Below are positions 30,920-40,974 of a DNA stretch of 64,000 nucleotides, piece after piece. Both the position numbers and the translations under genes were made by a program. Positions within the stretch are counted from its first letter, which is position 1. The number at the start of each line of letters is the position of its first letter. Below the pieces are notes generated by a model. That model worked only from the letters and a program-made list of their open reading frames with translations. It was not told the origin of the DNA and ran no database searches. Location of the stretch: NCBI RefSeq assembly GCF_026914185.1, contig NC_070575.1, positions 2,542,001 to 2,606,000 on the forward strand. Reading direction: 5' to 3'. Origin of the DNA: Puccinia triticina (lineage: Eukaryota; Basidiomycota; Pucciniomycetes; Pucciniales; Pucciniaceae).

Positions 30920-31590
30920 CTCTATTGTGGCCGTGCCCTGAATATTAACCTTAGATATGATCTAAGGTTTTCAGCTGATCTCAGCTGTCACGACGTCTGT
31001 CGGAGCTCGACTTGGCCGTAGCGCAAGGAGGGAAGCCGCGCCTCCGTCTGGAGGGGCTGGTTGAGCGTATACAACCGAAGTCCTAGGGACTCGAGGAATG
31101 GGTCCTGTCTAGGACAGGGAAGAGAGAAAAGGGGAAAAGCCCGACTTACCTAGTAGAAACGGAAGTCGGGTCGAGTGCGCAGAGGATGAGAATAAGAAAG
31201 GTGGATCAGGAAATAACCCCAATCGTTGTGTTCAGCGTAATTGGTTGAATAAAACAATAATGTCTGGTGTGGTAGCTGATCTGGGGAATCCTTCCGGGTA
31301 GGAAGGTTCCCCAGTACTTATACCCCAGATGTGCTGGGTTGACTTGTGGTTTGATGTGCATCGGACCTCTACAATCTATCCATCTGGGAATCTTATTAGA
31401 AGATGCCCCAGGTATTGCTCACTCACTCACTCAAGGTCGATGAGCCTAATGTAATGCTTCACTTGGGCTGGTCTGCCCACTCGGGGGGCGACACCTGAGT
31501 GCGCTTTCTAGTCTGAGGGATTGCTTGGTTGCAGGCCGCTCTCACTCGCAGCGGCCTGTAATCTGTCGCCATCTGCGCTGTCTTGACTAG
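30917..31590. mobile_element. insertion of about 0.67 kb of unknown type inside gypsy C pol
   Basis: The pol frame stops after FIPGLSEL and resumes with SRLLKELASPLRKLT at about 31,590. The intervening DNA is non-coding and GC-richer, with hairpins (CCTTAGAT-ATG-ATCTAAGG near 30,950-30,970; CTGGGGAATCCTTCC/GGAAGGTTCCCCAG near 31,281-31,314). CTTG occurs at both junctions. Inner ends CAGGGCGGG and CGCGCTG-like are only weakly inverted. It may be a MITE or a solo LTR (TGTCACGACGTC at 30,986); boundaries are approximate. Confidence 0.6.
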
Positions 31591-33469
31591 CAGACTGCTG
31601 AAAGAGCTTGCCTCACCCCTTAGGAAACTCACCAGGAAAGATGCTGAATGGACTTGGGACCAATCCTGTCAAGAAGCCTTTGAAAAACTGAAGAAACTGG
31701 TTGGTTATGACATTACCCTAAAGAAATTAGACTACAAGGAAGATGCAGGCATAATAAAGTTAGCAGTTGATTCCAGTTACATAGCAGCAGGGGCAGTACT
31801 CACCCAGGAAGACAAGGGTCTGGACAGGCCTGTGGTATTTTCCCCTACTGAGTCCAAATACTCTCAGTCCAAATTAGAGCTCTGTGGTGTCACTAAGATC
31901 CTGAAGAAACTTCAAACTCAACTCTGGGGACAGCATTTTGAGCTATTGGTGGATGCAAAAAGTCTTATAGAAATGATAAATTCACCCAGTTTACCTAATG
32001 CTCCCATGACCAGGTGGGTTGCCTTCATTCAACTATTTTCCTTTGATATGATTCATGTTCCTGGAAAAACTTTCACTATGCCAGATGGATTGTCAAGAAG
32101 ACCCCCAGACCCTGGAGAAATTGGAGAAGACTTTGATGAAGAAGAAAAATGGATCAAGCCTCACCCTGGATTTGGTGTCAAAGAGACAAATATGGCAAAT
32201 TTGAGGGTGGAACCCACTAAAAGCCCTCAGATAGGCATTTGGAAAGACCTTCAGTACTACCTAGAAACCTTCAACAAGCCTCCAGAGTGTTCTGCAAAGG
32301 ACTGGAACATTATCAAGCACAAGTCAGCCATGTTTTTTATGTCAGAAGGACAATTAAAGAGGAGAAACAAACCTTTTCCCCAAGTTGTAGTCACTTCCCC
32401 AGACCTTCAGAAAATTGTCCTGAAAGCACTCCATGAAGAATTAGGCCACAGAGGAATGGATGAAACTTACAGAAGAACCAGGCTCAGATTTTGGTGGCCA
32501 AATATGGAAAGGTCTGTCAAGAAATGGGTTCAATCATGCCTACCCTGTCAACAAAAAAGCTCAGCCAAACCCCTGGAAATCAAGAAAGCTACAGGTCTGC
32601 CAGCAATTTTTGGAAGAGTCAGTCTTGACACTGTTCACATCAAAGCAGGGAAATGGAAGTATCTTGTGGTAGCCAGGGATGATCTTTCTGGTTGGGTAGA
32701 AGCTGTTGGGTTAGAGAAGATCAAAGCCAAGAAAATTGCTGACTGGTTCCTGGAGCATTGGATACATAGGTATGGTGTGCCATTGACAGTTGTTGTGGAT
32801 GGTGGCCCAGAGTTTGGTCAAGAATTCCAAAATGCCCTCACTGAAGTTGGAGCCAAGGTCAAGGTAACAACCCCTTATTACCCTGAAGCAAATGGGATGG
32901 TTAAAAGAGGACATCAGCCTCTGAAAGATACTTTGGTCAAGCTATGTGAAACAGATGGGAAGAAATGGAGACACTACTTACCATTAGTGCTGTTTGCAGA
33001 CAGGATCTTCACAAAAAGGACCACTGGCTTCTCTCCCTATGAGCTCATTTTTGGGCAACCTGCAATCTTACCAGTGGACTTGGAGCTAGAAACTTATCTT
33101 GGGACAGACTGGAACAATGTCAAAACAACAGAGGATCTACTGTTAGCAAGAGTCTTACAATTAGAAAGAAGAGAAGAGGTACTTCAAGAAGCTTACAAGA
33201 AGATGAAGGAGGCCAGGTCCCAGTCCTTGGAACCAGGTAATCAGAAGAAATCCATCAGAAAACCACTCAAACCTGGACAACTTGTACTTGTGTACACAAA
33301 GAGCCTGGACTCTCAATGGGGCAAATTTTTTGCAAACCGGTGGAATGGTCCTTATAGAATCACCCAGCAAGAGAAAGGAGGATCTTACTCTTTGGAAGAA
33401 TTGGATGGCACACCCTTGAGAAGAAGATATGCCCCACCACATGTCAAACCTTATTTTGCAAGGGAATGA
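31583..33469 (+). CDS. gypsy C RNase H and integrase (3' part of pol)
   Basis: A 628-codon frame ending in FARE. RNase H: KLAVDSSYIAAGAVLTQ, YSQSKLELCGV, FELLVDAKSL. The link MPDGLSRRP is typical. Integrase: H-x4-H (HEELGH), CLPCQQK, then the DDE core with LDTVHIKAGKW, TVVVDGGPEF and PEANGMVKRGH. In this clade the last motif normally reads GMVERGH, so the catalytic Glu is Lys here and integrase should be inactive. The C-terminal domain follows (PGQLVLVYTKSLDSQWGKFF, KWNGPYRI-type). The N-terminal join to RT is broken by the insertion at 30.9-31.6 kb. Confidence 0.88.
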   Translation: MTSRLLKELASPLRKLTRKDAEWTWDQSCQEAFEKLKKLVGYDITLKKLDYKEDAGIIKLAVDSSYIAAGAVLTQEDKGLDRPVVFSPTESKYSQSKLELCGVTKILKKLQTQLWGQHFELLVDAKSLIEMINSPSLPNAPMTRWVAFIQLFSFDMIHVPGKTFTMPDGLSRRPPDPGEIGEDFDEEEKWIKPHPGFGVKETNMANLRVEPTKSPQIGIWKDLQYYLETFNKPPECSAKDWNIIKHKSAMFFMSEGQLKRRNKPFPQVVVTSPDLQKIVLKALHEELGHRGMDETYRRTRLRFWWPNMERSVKKWVQSCLPCQQKSSAKPLEIKKATGLPAIFGRVSLDTVHIKAGKWKYLVVARDDLSGWVEAVGLEKIKAKKIADWFLEHWIHRYGVPLTVVVDGGPEFGQEFQNALTEVGAKVKVTTPYYPEANGMVKRGHQPLKDTLVKLCETDGKKWRHYLPLVLFADRIFTKRTTGFSPYELIFGQPAILPVDLELETYLGTDWNNVKTTEDLLLARVLQLERREEVLQEAYKKMKEARSQSLEPGNQKKSIRKPLKPGQLVLVYTKSLDSQWGKFFANRWNGPYRITQQEKGGSYSLEELDGTPLRRRYAPPHVKPYFARE

Positions 33470-33681
33470 GCTGTTGCTTATATAAAACACAAGAAACACA
33501 GACATTGGAATTTCATTTATGCTTAAATTTGGGTTACAATTTCTTCTATCTCTATGGTTCACCTATCTTACCTCATAAAAAAAAAAAAAAAAAGTAAGAA
33601 AAAAGAGTGGGATCAGTGAGGATTTACTAGAAGAATTTTTGGGTTTTGTTATGATCTTAATCAAAAATAAAATAAAGTTTC

Positions 33682-34371
33682 TCACCCTACAACTACCATA
33701 TGCACTTCTTCAACCTTGGCGAGCAAACAGTCCAGATGATCCATAACGGATCGGTACAAACGACAACAAGCCAAACGCCTGAAGGATCCGCTTGGAGTTC
33801 GGCTGTCAAGGAGGGGGCCGCCGAGGAGAGAAAAGTAAGAACGGAACTCGTAGCGAATGCGGCAGCGCGTAGCTTGAACGGAGGACTGGCAAACAATGTC
33901 TTCCCAGATTGGCCCACGGTCTGCGGGGCGGAGAGTTGCAGAGAAAGCCGGGTTGCCCTGGTCTTCAACGTAAAGGGGGGATTGCGGTTCGGGTGTGTTG
34001 ACTTGGATAGGCAAAGAAGGAGTCCCGGCGCCGGGATGATCGGCGGAAGTTTCAGGAGAAGGTGATCAAAGAGTGTCGAGGTGGTCGTTGATATATGAAG
34101 AGGCGTCCGTCTGCCGCAGAGCAGCAGATACAGAAAGCATCTTGATCTCGCCCATCGAGGGAGCTGGTGGAGGAACAAAAGAGCTGCTGACTATATTGGG
34201 CGAGTTGAGAATCGAAGGAGGCTCAGAAGTTTTGGGCGCAGGAGAGTTAGACTCAGATTTAGTAGAGCTAGTATCCGATTCTGGCGGATTGGTTGATTCC
34301 TCGGAAGCAAGAGAGTAGGGAGACAAAGGCTCCCCAGCACGGGTCTCACAAACGATGAAAGAGGTAGACAT
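33682..34371 (-). pseudogene. antisense ORF between integrase and 3' LTR of gypsy C
   Basis: Starting at ATG 34,371 (MSTSFIVCETRAGEPLS) one minus frame is open to 33,682 apart from a single TGA at 34,066-34,068, giving about 229 codons. The first half is Ser/Pro/Thr-rich (SDTSSTKSESNSPAPKTSEP). The second half is more ordinary (DRGPIWEDIVCQSSV, MDHLDCLLAKVEEVH). No family is recognised. The surrounding 33.66-34.76 kb is visibly GC-richer than the rest of gypsy C, so it may be acquired sequence. Extra, sometimes antisense, ORFs at this place are known in other gypsy lineages. Confidence 0.4.
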
Positions 34372-34764
34372 TGGGGTATGAGGATGAATGAAGCGCAGGC
34401 ACGACGGACTAGCTTCCTCCCCACAAAGGAGACTGACTCTTATAGCGAACAAGCCCAACCAGTAGCGAAGACGAATTCCGTCTCAGACTCCTCAGCCTTC
34501 TTCCAAGTTGCTTGGAGATTAAGCTGGCGCGCAAAACATTGGAAGCAGTATGAAGAAACTCACCCAAGGCTACGGAAGCAGGAGGCTTTGTGCCACGGAT
34601 TAGGGGGAACACCAACTTTGATTCAAGGGAACAACCAGAAGTAACAATGGCCTCATCCCCAACAATACTCTATGACAACAAAGCTCTTTTCTGCCAACAG
34701 TTTTGGCCAGAACCACAGTTCAGCTACCTACGAGTCAGGAACTTTGCCAACAGAACTTTGGAGT

Positions 34765-35196
34765 AAGACATGCGCGCCGCCTTCGCCGAATTTGGGAAAA
34801 TAAGACACTGCTCCCTTCTCTCAGTTTTTTTTAGATTAGATCTTCACACCCCAACTCAAGTTCACCCAATTTGGGGGTGGCAAGCCAATAGAATTCCCTT
34901 TCCTCTCATAACCTCTCCCCTCAAATTCAAGTACATATATAGAAAAAAGGTGAAGAAATAAATAAATAAAAAAATAAAAAAATAAAAAAAAAGTCTCCCC
35001 CTCAGCCTCCACATAAAATATTTCTCATTCTAAATTGCACTTTTTGGGCATCATAAAATCTGCACATCATAGTTTCTTTTTTTCAGTTCATCTCTTCCTT
35101 TTTCCTCTGTCACATGCTAGCTTTTCTTCTCTCCTCAGGATTGGCCTCTTTTCTTTTTTTCTGGATGATGGGGACATCATCTAATTTGGGGGTGGA
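34765..35196. other. 3' non-coding region and polypurine tract of gypsy C
   Basis: AT-rich with A-runs (34,955-34,992) and T-runs. It ends CTAATTTGGGGGTGGA immediately before the 3' LTR, a polypurine tract like that of the LARD. Confidence 0.65.
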
Positions 35197-36243
35197 TGTG
35201 GTAAGCCAATCCTGATCTACCCAGAAAACCAGCAACCATCAATCACAAGGCTGTCACACCTCAAGACTAAATCCCATACCTCTGGCCCCCTTGTCAGCAA
35301 AGCCCAAGGCCCTCAACATCCCCACTCAATGGTCATACCCTGGATAATAGTGTTCCCTCTTCCCACACTTCCCCTCTCTTGGATAAACCCTCTCCCTAGT
35401 CTCAAACATCTACCCAGATCACATGTTACCCCCTTCTTCTAGTGTTTCCTTAGAACCATGTGCTCAAAGATGTATAAGCACCCTTGAAACCCTTCACCCT
35501 CCAAACTTAACATGGTACACATTATACTAGACATAGCCCCAAAACTCACCTACATTATTACTTCCTGAAACAATTCCTGAAACACCTGACTCCTCCTATC
35601 TTGGATCCCTACATTATTACTTCCTGAAACAATTCCTGAAACACCTGACTCCTCCTATCTTGAATCCCTACATTATTACTTCCTGAAACACTTCCTGAAA
35701 CACCTAACTCCTCCTATCTTAGATCATAGAATATTCTACCCCTGTTATGTCTCACATATCCCCTCCTCCAACTAGGAAGATTGCACCATAGCCCCCAGAA
35801 GATGGCATCATCCCCACCCACTATTACACCATCATGTGACTCCTTGACCCACTACTCTGACCACATGGCTGTTTCATCCTATAGAAGTAGAATGTTCTAT
35901 GCTTCCCTCCAGGTTATCCTTGTTTCCTCATGGCTCCTCTTTCTTGTGTATATACACTGGGTTGTTTTCCTCTTCATTGGTTCCCTATCAGAAATTACAG
36001 AAATTACTGGTCAGCCTTCATTAGCCTAGTTTATGCCAATAAATCAGATTGGTCAAACTTGTCACCTGTGAATTAAAGATATTAGATTAGAGAAAATTCC
36101 CCCAGACATACCTCAAGAAATCTCCATTGCCACCCCTTTCCATAAGAGTCCACACTCTTATATCTTTTTCTTGTTCCCCTGAGAGGCAGCCCTTGAAGCA
36201 CCAATTCCCTCTCAAGCTCTATTCATCCCAAGAGTAGTTCCAC
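35197..36243 (+). repeat. 3' LTR of gypsy C
   Basis: 1,047 bp and nearly identical to the 5' LTR. Visible differences include a 4-base shortening near 35,821 and a few substitutions. It is followed directly by copia protease sequence. Confidence 0.88.
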
Positions 36244-37645
36244 CCGTTTTCATTGTTAGCTCTACCGGTAGCAGAAATTCTCCAGTCTTAGACTTGGGAG
36301 CCTCCCTTCACATGGTGAATGACTTGTCAACCTTCATCAAATTAAAAGAAGTTGACATCAAAATCTACACTGGGGGCCACAGCCAACGAGTTAATGCAAC
36401 TGCAATAGGCAAAGCATTCCTTATTGACGACCCTGGCGCTCACATTAAGCTCAATAATTAGGGTGTTCAAAGTTGACTTGCATAAAATCATAACACCATA
36501 AAATCATAAAATTCTAAGCTGAAAAAAATATGTTGCACCCAAGCACTCAAATTAGAGCAACATTTCTAGAATGGTACATATGAAATCATCACTTGAAAGT
36601 TTTATAATTTTATGATTTTATGCATTGAAAATTTTATGATTTCAACTTTGAACACCCTTAATGTCCTTTACGCGCCAAATTTGAACAGACCCTTGATTTC
36701 AATAAATTGTCTGTTCAACAAAATTACCTCTCTCTCAAAAAACTCCAATTCCTTTAACATCAACTTTGACTCTAAATTTAGTTTTTCGGGTAAAATTTCC
36801 AACAACATCTTAGAACTTAGCAATGCTTTTGTAATGAAGACTGCCCCAGTTTCCTCATATCACTCTGCGCAAAATGACATTGACTTGCACGCAAGATTGG
36901 GACACCCAAACTTTGCTTATCTTAAGCAAATCGTGCCAAATTGTGAGATGGTTGATTCCGTAAGATGTGTAAAGCGGTCAAGAAGCCTTTCAGTGGTAAA
37001 TTTTCTCCAACCACTGAAGTGCTTGAAGCTATCCATCTTGATCTTGTTGGACCATTTCAAACACAATCAGCTGGGGGTGCTCAATACTTTCTCACAATAG
37101 TCAATCAACATTCTGGATTAAAATGCGTTAAATCTCTAAAGCATAAGTCAGAAACCTTAGAGAAATTTGAGGAATTCATGCTCTGGGCTGAGACTCAAAC
37201 AGGCCAGTCAATTAAGAGAGTGATCTCTGAAAATTGGGGGGAATTTCAAAGTATTTTCTTCAAAAACCTCTGTCGGGAAAGGGGTATCGCACAACAACTT
37301 GCTCCTGCGTACACTCCTGAGAATAAAGGCATGTCTGAAAGGTCAAATCAAGTGATTCTTGAAAAAGCTTGTTGTCTCTTTGCCCAAGCAAATCTTTCTC
37401 CCCGCTATTGGGCTGAAGCTATTATTACGGCCACTGATCTTTGCAATCTTCTACCATCAAGTACTAGAAACTTTTCTATACCCTACAAGACGTTTTTCAA
37501 ACGAGACTGTGACATTTTCAGACTTCGACCATTTGGGTGTATGGCGTATCTCCTTATTCCTGAAGCTTTGCGGGTGAATAAACTACTTCCACGGGCCGAA
37601 AAAGCAATTTTTGTCGGATATGCGAACGACTTTGCCACCTATTGA
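36244..37645 (+). pseudogene. copia protease and integrase (degenerate)
   Basis: Resumes the copia frame after gypsy C: PVFIVSSTGSRNSPVLDLGA, where LDLGAS stands in for the usual D[ST]GAS protease motif. A Harbinger MITE interrupts at 36,461. Then NVLYAPNLNRPLIS, the GAG pre-integrase LHARLGHPNFAYLK, a frameshift near 36,965, and the integrase core: HLDLVGPF, RVISENWGEF (the catalytic Asp is replaced by Glu), APAYTPENKGMSERSNQVI (Glu kept) and WAEAIITATDLCNLLPS. It ends at 37,645 in the zone before RT, with further shifts to 38,005. Confidence 0.82.
36461..36657. mobile_element. 197-bp Harbinger-type MITE
   Basis: Perfect 16-bp terminal inverted repeats GGGTGTTCAAAGTTGA are flanked by TTA on both sides (36,458-36,460 and 36,658-36,660). 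A 3-bp TWA duplication and GGG ends are PIF/Harbinger signatures. The interior is AT-rich, with further inverted blocks (ATAAAATCATAAAAT and TTTTATGATTTTAT). It lies in copia pol, whose frame continues beyond it. Confidence 0.9.
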
Positions 37646-38049
37646 TTTATCAGAATTGAATCAAAAACACTCTGCACAAGCAGAAATGTTACGTTTGATG
37701 AATCAATCTTTCCTACATTGGAAAATGAAAGCATTGACAACTCTAGTTTCTATTTTAATCCATTTGAGATTATTCCAATGGATAATGAAGAAGAGTCGGA
37801 AAACTTTCATCCTTACCCTAACCAAGAAGTCTCTATTGAAGACTCAGTCTCATGGGCCCCTAACAAAATAATTGGGGATGTTTCGTCTGAAAACATATTA
37901 TCCCATTGTCGTAGGGGGGTACCGGAATCTTTCAACATTGGGTCATCTTTGTCCAACGATGGTACATTGTTGTATGATCAAGTCATGGATCGCTGGGACA
38001 AGTAAAAGTGGACAGTAGCACTTTACAAAGAAAAATTGAATATGGAAAG

Positions 38050-39403
38050 CTATGAAGTGTGAGACGTTATTGATAAATATCCTTCCAATAAACCGCTTAA
38101 TTGTACTTGTTTCTTCAAGATTAAACCCAAATCTTCAAATCAAGCTGAAGAATACAAGGCCAGACTATGTGTTCAAGGCTTTCGTGAAGTATTTGGAAAA
38201 GACTACAGATTTACCTTTGCCCCTACTGGAAAAATTGTGTCTTTGCGCATTCTCATAACCTTTGCGCTGCAACACAATTTTGAATTTCATCAAATCAATG
38301 TCAAATGTGCCTTTCTTAACGCCCCAATTAGGGAAAGGATAACTTTCAACCCACCTCCGGGAATCGGTGTCTTGTCAAATAAAGTTCTTCTTCTCAAGAA
38401 AGCGCTTTACAGCTTAAAGCAAGCTCTGAAAGAATGGCACCTTACTTTGTCATCCTGGCTTCTTTCTGTTGGATTTAATCGCAGCTACGCCGAGCCCTGT
38501 GTCTTTTGGTCATCAAACACGTGGCTCTATGTACATGTTGACAATATTGCGATTTTCAGTCCCAAGCCGGAAATCTTTAAGAGTCTAATTCGGAGCCGAT
38601 TCAAAATAAAAGATCTTGGGAGTGCTAAACATCTTCTAGGAATGAAGGTTACTCAAGTCCCTGGATTGGTACATTTAACTCAAACTCATTATATTGAAGA
38701 AATTCTTATGAAATATAAGTTTCAAGATTCAATCCCTCTTGCTACTCCTATGAAACCGGGAGCACATTTGGTTAAAGCCTCTAAAGCTGATATTGAAGAA
38801 TTGGCTAGATTACAACTTCAATATTGAGGTCTAGTTGGAGCGCTCAACTATTTAAGTGTGACAACTTGTCTAGATATCACTTATACCGTCGGATGTCTAT
38901 TGCAGTTCTTAAAAGAACCCGGAATACATCATTGAAATGCCGCAGTTCATTGCTTGCAGTATCTAAAAGGTTCAAAAGACTTTGGAATAACGATTTGAAA
39001 AACTCCAGTTGATCAAACTAACTTTGTTTCTTATGTTGACGCAAGCTGGGCTAGTTGTCAAATCACCAGTAAATCAACAACCGGTTACTTGATTTTATGG
39101 AATGATAATCTAATCTCATGGCGTTCTAAGAAACAAGCAACTATTTCCTTATTGTCTACAGAAGCCAAATACATAGCAATAACAGAAGTCACTAAAGAAT
39201 TACTCTGGCTCAAAATGGTTGTCAACTCAGCTCTTAAAATCTCTTTTAGTTTACCCTTTACAATTTTTGAAGATAATCAAGGAGCCATAATGCTCGCAAA
39301 CAACAAAACCAGCCATTTGGCTTTCAAGACGAAGCACATGAATCTGCGTGCTCACTTTTTCCGTGCGGAAATCATCGCTAAAACCATCTCTCTCTTCTTT
39401 TGA
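38050..39403 (+). pseudogene. copia reverse transcriptase and RNase H (degenerate)
   Basis: RT pieces: FEFHQINVKCAFLNAPI (copia QMDVKTAFLNG-type), LLKKALYSLKQALKEWH, and WLYVHVDNIAIFS where YVDD is expected, so the active site is lost. LGSAKHLLGMKV and TPMKPGAHL follow. RNase H: ISWRSKKQATISLLSTEAKY, IFEDNQGAIMLANN, TKHMNLRAHFF. Stops and frameshifts at about 38,258, 38,827, 39,012 and 39,403 break the frame. Confidence 0.82.
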
Positions 39404-39676
39404 AGAACTCATCTCATGCTTGCCAACTTTCTTACCAAATCAATTGGTAGAGCATCAATCTTTAAAGTTCTGAAGGTACTCCAAGCCGGTATGCCCCCAC
39501 CCTAGCGGCTTGGTGCATGGGGGTGTGTTGGAATCCTTACGGTTTAGCCTACGGATTCTGTTCTGTCATGGTTTGCGCGGCGTGCAGTATGCTCCGGACC
39601 ATCCTTGTCAATGACGTCAAGAGCAACAGAGGTGTGAATGCTTCATTTCGGAAACAGTTGACCGTTTACCTTCCAA

Positions 39677-40323
39677 CAGTGGTGGGCAGATACGTTCTCC
39701 AAATGGATAACTATGAGGGTAACGTAACCTTTACAGTTACATTATCTGCTAGTTACAGATATCTAATTTGGAGTTACAATATCTCCTGCAGAAAATGGGC
39801 TCCATTTTATCTAGTTACGTTCCCTAGTTATTTTGAACAAAACCAGTTACGTTACATTTTTTCCCAGATTTGGGTAACTTTGGTGTAAATTTCTGGTAAA
39901 GGCCCTGATTTGTGGTTGTTTTTATCAATATGAGCGAGATGTTCGCTCAAGTTGACACTAAACAACCACATAAACTCAGTATGCTGCCAGGAAGCCAGAT
40001 TAAAAGTTGTTCAGAGTGAGGGTTGAACCCACAACTTTGAACATCACTAACCTCAGAGAGGCAAGCCTTAACCAAGAAGCTAAAGACATGATATAAACTC
40101 TCTCTTTTTTTCAATAATGTCAACCCCCTTTACAAAAAGCCCCATATCAAAAAAGTTACATTACCAAAAACATAAAAAATCAGGTTGAAAAAAAAGTTAC
40201 CTTACTATACTTTACTGCCCAAATTTTGTACGTTACCAAAATGGCCAATTTGGATAACTAAAAAGATGTTACGTTATCCAATTTTACTGCCGTAACGTAA
40301 AGTAACGTATCTGCCCACCGCTG
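39677..40323. mobile_element. 647-bp hAT-like MITE in the copia 3' LTR
   Basis: Ends CAGTGGTGGGCAGATACGTT and AACGTATCTGCCCACCGCTG are inverted repeats (one mismatch). CTTCCAA flanks both sides (39,670-39,676 and 40,324-40,330). The LTR is otherwise uninterrupted here in the 5' copy. GTTACGTTA-like words recur in both subterminal zones and may be transposase-binding repeats. The CAG...CTG ends and 7-8 bp duplication suggest a hAT parent. No ORF. Confidence 0.85.
40005..40086 (-). other. tRNA-like (pseudo-tRNA or SINE-type) segment
   Basis: On the minus strand TTTAGCTTCTTGGTTAAGGC resembles a tRNA A box, and GTGGGTTCAACCC about 45 bases later resembles a B box within a T-arm. The acceptor stem is not clean. 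It sits inside the 647-bp MITE, between GTGGTTGTTT and AAACAACCAC inverted repeats (39,914-39,978), so it may be a SINE fragment or a chance resemblance. Confidence 0.35.
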
Positions 40324-40778
40324 CTTCCAAGCCAGTTTACCACTCCGTTTTCCTTTCTTCCTCATCTCGACACCATCATCACAACTTGCAGATCATCAAT
40401 AAATCTTTGAACATCACTTGCGGTCCAATCATTGAGGTCATTGGTCTAGGCCGGCTATTTTTCAGGTTCTTATCTTTCTGTTCTATTCTTGTTGACCATG
40501 TATTCTCAAACCTGATCACTTTTATTCTCTTAGCCTTTTAAGTCCTAGCATTTAGTGGTTATTTTCTCTCTTAAAGTTCTCATCTCATCTTGTTCCTGTT
40601 TTATTTAGGTAAAAATCATTCTTATTGTATTTACATCATTTATTATTTTACTGAAATTATTTTTATTTAGCCTGAATTTATCATTGGGTGCCCCATGAAG
40701 TCCTTTTTTGTGACTGACAAGTGTCCACTTCATTGTGCATTCCACATTTTGCACTGTACAGAATCTGAAATTGATAAT

Positions 40779-40974
40779 AGGGGGTTTCAAACATGGTGCA
40801 GGTCCTGTTCCAGGAACCCCAAATTCAGGAAATTGGTGCAACTGCAACACACCCTGCATACCTGAACCCAATTTTACCCAAAATAAATGCAGAAATAATT
40901 TAAAAAAAAATTGTGCAGGAACTTTGTTTTCCTGGATTGGGTTTCCTGAACTGGCACCATGTTTGAAACCCCCT
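40779..40974. mobile_element. 196-bp MITE (AGGGGGTTTCAAACATGG ends)
   Basis: About 20-bp inverted ends AGGGGGTTTCAAACATGGTG and its complement are flanked by AAT on both sides (40,776-40,778 and 40,975-40,977; the exact edge is ambiguous by one or two bases). A longer subterminal inverted zone includes CCAGGAACCCCAAATTCAGG and its partner near 40,931-40,950. It lies in the body of the Mutator-like element. Confidence 0.75.

Larger units (their letters stand above)
25661..36243 (+). mobile_element. Ty3/gypsy LTR retrotransposon C, 10.6 kb
   Basis: LTRs 25,661-26,711 and 35,197-36,243 (TGTGGTAAGCC...GTAGTTCCAC) differ at only a handful of positions. Internal order is gag, protease, RT, RNase H, integrase, the gypsy order. 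The target duplication is imperfect (CCTT left, CCGT right), and the 3' LTR lacks the final A. It sits between copia gag and protease. Despite near-identical LTRs the coding part has at least three frameshifts, a stop and an insertion. Confidence 0.9.
24257..40683 (+). mobile_element. Ty1/copia LTR retrotransposon interrupted by several elements
   Basis: 5' LTR 24,257-24,759 and 3' LTR 39,526-40,683 both start TGTTGGAATCCTTACGG and end AATTTATCA, with 5-bp TTGGG on each side (24,252-24,256 and 40,684-40,688). Order inside: gag, [gypsy C], protease, [Harbinger MITE], integrase, RT, RNase H, as in copia. Removing the 647-bp MITE and its 7-bp repeat brings the 3' LTR to 504 bp, the size of the 5' LTR (503 bp). 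All coding parts have frameshifts or stops, so the element is dead. Confidence 0.92.
39526..40683 (+). repeat. 3' LTR of the copia element, carrying a MITE
   Basis: The LTR begins at 39,526, is interrupted at 39,677-40,323 and ends at 40,683, followed by TTGGG. The preceding bases ATGCCCCCACCCTAGCGGCT... are the pre-LTR tail. Confidence 0.88.
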
